Assembly (NCBI RefSeq): GCF_000611645.1
Contig: NW_014012482.1
Span: 6,824 to 17,355 of the forward strand
Length of the DNA stretch: 10,532 nucleotides
DNA from: Monoraphidium neglectum
Taxonomy: Eukaryota; Chlorophyta; Chlorophyceae; Sphaeropleales; Selenastraceae
Reading direction: 5' to 3'
Below, piece after piece: positions 7,114-10,532 of this stretch; position 1 is the stretch's first letter, and each line of letters opens with the position of its first letter. The notes below the pieces were generated by a model. The model was not told the DNA's origin and made no database searches. It saw nothing but the letters and a program-made list of their open reading frames with translations. A program made the translations under genes and the position numbers.

Positions 7114-10100
7114 ATGGAGCGCAGGAGCTCTCACTCAAGTGGTATGGACACAAATGAGCTGGTTCGACAGACCCTGGAGCTCGTGAGTGTGATCTACGGA
7201 CGTTTGGGTGTTTGCACACGGGCTGGCCTAATGCGCGACCACGGTGGCTCGGGCGCAGCGCTTCGAGATGCGATCCGAGCCAGTTATGGAGGTCACCCGC
7301 GCTGTGAGCCTGCCTGCACCTGACGGCGTGCTGCACCTGTGCTGCTGCGTGGCCCGGGCACACGGCAGGTGGAGGGAATGGAGCATTTGAAAGAGGACGC
7401 CCGCAGGCTCTACAGGTAATCATTGGCAGGGTGCGTGGGTACAGGCAAGGCGCGACATGCAGCCGCTGCACATGGCCACCGCGGCGCACGCTGCAACCGC
7501 CATGCGCTGCGAGGCGGCCGCACGCTTATCGGAGCTGCACGTTCACTGCAGGTACATGAAGCGGACAGAGGTGCTGGTGTCAGACCTGCGGGTGAGGTCT
7601 TGCGCAACGTGCTGCGCTTTGCTTGCACTAGACCATGATAGCCAATCCCGTTGGCTGCACCATGTGCATCTCTGCCCCTGTCCGCCCTTCATGCCGTCCG
7701 CGATGCCTCCCATGCATCGGGCCCCATGCACGCCGCGCACGCTGCCGCCCACTGTATTGCGCCTTGAAACTCCGCCCGCCCCGCGCACTTGCCCAACGCC
7801 GGCCAACCCCGCTGTATCTCCTCACCTGTCGCACCTCGGCAGCCGTATGCGTCGACAAGGGACCCGGCGCTCTCTGCGGCGCTGGGCCACGTTGAGGCGG
7901 AGCTAAGCGCAGTGAAGTACATGCTGGAGGACTGTGCAGCAAAGGGCAAGGTGGCAGCATTCATGCAGGTGAACAGTTCAGCTTGTGCATCAGTGTGTTG
8001 TGTCATGGCCGGGGTGAGGGTTCTGGATGGGTGTTCCCAGTTGTATGTGTGCGGGTGTGGATGTCAGTAGGTAGCAGCGCACGTGCAAAGCTAAAGGAAC
8101 GAACGTGGCTGTATACAGACGCTCTGTATGAGGGCCCTGCCCTGAAAATGGACAGTTGCGTAGGGCTTTGCAAGCGGTGTTACAGGCCGATCAGGTGGAC
8201 TGCTGAGCAGCCATTGGAGCAGGGCGGAAGCAGCATGCAGCCACGCGGCGCAGCGAGCATGCGCACGCGTTGAGAAACACGTCCGCCATGGGCCTCCTGG
8301 TGTGTGTTCCAGCCACACCTGCACCACAAACCTACCAGCGTTGCGGACAAAGCAGCCGTCATCACCCAACAATCGGTCCACGCACACAGCCTTCGCAACG
8401 CACCGCACCCTCTGTGCGCCCCGCGCAGCAGCCAGGTCTGCCTCAAACAACCGCACCTGTGCTACTCAACCCCTGCAGGCAGACCATATGCTGGCCGGCT
8501 TCTCAGCTGCAGTGGCGCGCATCGACATGGCCCTCGGGGAGCTGCCGCCCAAGGCGCTGTCGCACCTGCCCGACACCGCCGACGACGTGATGGGCCTCCG
8601 CGCCATCCTGCAGCGCACCACTTTTGCGCTGCCAGAGGCGCACCTGCAGCTGCTGGCCAGCTTCAGGGCGGCGTGCGATGGGGTGAAGGCGTACGCGGCA
8701 GACTTGGAGGAGAAGTGCAAGGATATCCTGCAGGCGGTGGGTGGGGGTTTTGGGGTTGTGTGATGCCAGGGTCCTTTATCAAGGCCTGGAGTCATTGGCG
8801 GGGTACGTTGCTGGGGTGCAGGCCAGCGCAAGTGGCAGGGTCCTGCATTGCGGGGCGTGGCGCCGCTACTGCATGCAGGGGCCGGAAGTGCCGGGTGCAG
8901 CCACCTCTGCGTGGCGAAGCCTTCCGCAGAGTTGCGCCCTTGAGCCTCGCCCCAAGTGAGGCTCGTGGTGGCCATGGATTAAAATTGTGACAAGATGCCA
9001 TGGCCATGGCAAACATGATTGCTGTTCCAGGTCAACGGCGAGCGCGCGCTTAACAAATCGGAGTACGCCGCCGCCGTCGGCGACCTCCACCGCGAGATCC
9101 GCACCCAGCGCGCCTACGCCATCGCCGCCGTCGTCGACTCAGCCAACGCCTCCGCGGCCTTCGCTGCCGCCGCCGCCGCGGAGGGCGCCGCGGGCGACCC
9201 CGCCGCCGTCGCTGCCGCTGCGGCGGCGATGGCGGCGGCGCGGGACCCGAACGAGGCGTATGGGGACCACGCTGAGCTGTCGGCCTATTACCTAAGGGTG
9301 CTTCTTGACGTCATCAGGGTGGCGCATGACGTGGAGGATGAGGCGGTGCCCCTGGAGTACTTGTGCCCCCTCTCTACCCTCATCATGCACGTGAGGACCA
9401 ATGTGCACGCACGCGTTCGTATCTATGTGCAGACCTGTGCGCGTATGCATGTGTTTTGTTTGTGTTGGGGGAGAGCTGGTGTGGGGTGCTTGCACACCCG
9501 GCAAGGCGGCCATGCGTTGGAAGCATGTGCGAGGGTCTCAAACAGATCCAGCGGGCCCACACGGGATCTGGATCGGCCATGCCGCAACGGATTGGGGCGC
9601 GACAGCTTGTCTGTGCACGGGCCCAAACCGACAACTCCTGCCCCTCACCGCCGCCCACCAACCCGTTCCTCCCATCCCTGTCCCCTGGCCGCAGGACCCG
9701 GTGGTGCTGCTGGAGAGCGGCCACAGCTTCGAGCGGCAGGCGCTGCTGGACTGGTGGGCCAACGGCCACCGCATGTGCCCCAAGACGGGTGGGTGCGTGT
9801 GTGCACCGCCTGGGTGCACCAGCGCGCTGGTGGCGGGTGCCATGGCAAGGCAGACTGCGCGCGGGGAGATCAAGCATTGGGGCCAGCCATTTGTCTGGGG
9901 CCACAGGAACGCACGGCGCCAACCACTGGTCACCGGCGGACGGGGCGCACGGAGCTCGATGAAGCTGGTTGTTCCTGAATTGTGACGGGCCACCTCATGT
10001 TGACTGCGTGCGCCCCTCCCCTTGTATTGGCATCCCCCCCTTACTCGTGGTGTCTCAGGCATCCCTCTGAAGGCCGGGAAGCTGATGATCGCACCCAACG

Positions 10101-10129
10101 TGCAGCTCAAGGAGGCCATACACCGGTGG
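7114..10129 (+). CDS. U-box E3 ubiquitin ligase-like protein with N-terminal MLKL-NTD/HeLo-like helical domain; 3' end unresolved
   Basis: U-box proteins bind E2 enzymes and transfer ubiquitin to substrates. Exons: 7114-7182, 7369-7415, 7552-7591, 7843-7968, 8479-8736, 9031-9390, 9695-9788, 10059-10129 or further, giving at least 355 residues. Residues 1 to about 180 are helical: LVRQTLEL, MEHLKEDARRLYRYMKR, then AALGHVEAELSAVKYMLEDC and FSAAVARIDMALGELP. This pattern matches the MLKL-NTD/Cbl-N superfamily and the UND region of plant PUB ligases. Residues 217-250 are alanine-rich. The U-box spans about 286-355: VPLEYLCPLSTLIM, DPVVLLESGHSFERQALLDWW, MCPKTGIPLKAGKLMIAPN, LKEAIHRW. It lacks zinc-binding residues, as U-boxes do. 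The start at 7114 (GAGCAATGG) is the first ATG; 7144 is an alternative. The frame stays open from 10059 to the window edge, so either an intron begins after 10125 (GTGGGC) or the gene continues. No ARM repeats are visible in what remains. Confidence 0.82.
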
Positions 10130-10532
10130 GCGAGGCCAGGGGGCTCAGCTTGGCGGGACCAATCGCGCGGGGTCTTTCTATGCAGCAGCAGCCCAAGGAA
10201 TAAGGGGCTTCGGGGTTGCACGCGGTGTGCGAGGCGCTTCTGCGGCAACGCATCTGCAGCCACGCAAGCCCCGTCGCGCTGCACACTGGAAGGCCATTGC
10301 GATGCGAACAGCAGCGATTGGTGGCTGTGGATGAGTGGCTGGTTGAAGATACCTGTTGATGTGGCTTTATTGCCATGGCCCAACATTTTACCCCGGAATC
10401 CATCTCGAATGTGTGCTAGTCCCACAACACAACATCTCACTGAGACGTTCGTTGTCGGGCGCCGTAGTCAGGCAACCTCCCAAATCGGACCGCCGCAGCT
10501 CCCCTCGGCCCACGTGCGACCCCCCCCCCCCC
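10130..10532. other. Tail after the last recognisable U-box codons, ending in a 13-base C run
   Basis: The U-box frame stays open through all of this stretch, but the codons lose coding character (mixed composition, many Cys, Trp and Ser, no motif), especially after about 10320, so most of it is probably untranslated or intronic. The stretch ends in 13 C residues (10520-10532), typical of a contig edge or homopolymer artefact. I see no TGTAA signal and no other gene. Confidence 0.5.

Noticed and set aside
1491..10203. RPT1 and the U-box gene as a linked ubiquitin-proteasome cluster
   Set aside because: Both belong to the same pathway, but the DUF4399 gene lies between them, each gene has its own promoter-sized gap, and nuclear algal genes are not normally clustered by pathway.
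9538..10440. 300-codon minus-strand open frame opposite the U-box exons
   Set aside because: It lies over exons with clear U-box motifs on the plus strand, and its translation is low-complexity with no domain I know.
1..10532. Mobile elements, CRISPR arrays, tRNA or rRNA genes
   Set aside because: No transposase or reverse transcriptase motifs, no terminal repeats, no regularly spaced repeats and no tRNA cloverleaf elements were seen on either strand by eye.

Overview
The window is nuclear DNA of a eukaryote, most likely a green alga (Chlorophyta). The genes are GC-rich and split by many short introns of about 140-510 bases. 17 of the 19 donor sites I place begin GTG, and acceptors are mostly TGCAG/CGCAG. 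The proteins are plant or algal in type, and one 3' end carries TGTAA, the usual chlorophyte polyadenylation signal. I cannot name the species. The last 13 bases are all C, which looks like the end of a contig.

Layout. (1) 166-610, minus strand: the first two exons of a CFAP410 (C21orf2-like) leucine-rich-repeat ciliary protein that runs off the left edge. Exon 2 has an apparent frame break. (2) 611-1490: a divergent upstream region shared by CFAP410 and RPT1. It holds a plus-strand G-box/TATA pair and a weak, unrecognised minus-strand exon candidate. (3) 1491-4433, plus: a complete RPT1 gene (26S proteasome regulatory subunit 7, AAA+ ATPase), seven exons, 426 residues. (4) 4434-5014: the RPT1 3' region with a strong hairpin, then an AT-rich promoter-like stretch. 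(5) 5015-6384, plus: a DUF4399 protein with a probable organelle transit peptide, five exons. (6) 6385-7113: 3' region with TGTAA, and the upstream region of the next gene. (7) 7114 to at least 10129, plus: an eight-exon gene joining an N-terminal helical domain of the MLKL-NTD/HeLo-like (Cbl-N/plant UND) kind, an alanine-rich linker and a C-terminal U-box, so a probable E3 ubiquitin ligase. Its 3' end is unresolved.

Two of the four genes belong to the ubiquitin-proteasome pathway (RPT1 and the U-box protein). I see no sign of an operon-like system, so I read this neighbourhood as coincidence. I see no mobile element, CRISPR array, tRNA or rRNA.

The points most worth a second look are: the frame break in CFAP410; the fact that all six RPT1 introns are multiples of three, two of them stop-free in frame; the helical-domain plus U-box architecture with its polyalanine insert; and an inverted repeat in RPT1 intron 6. 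I do not see a clearly new biological system here. All exon borders were read by eye against remembered family consensus, with no alignment or transcript data.
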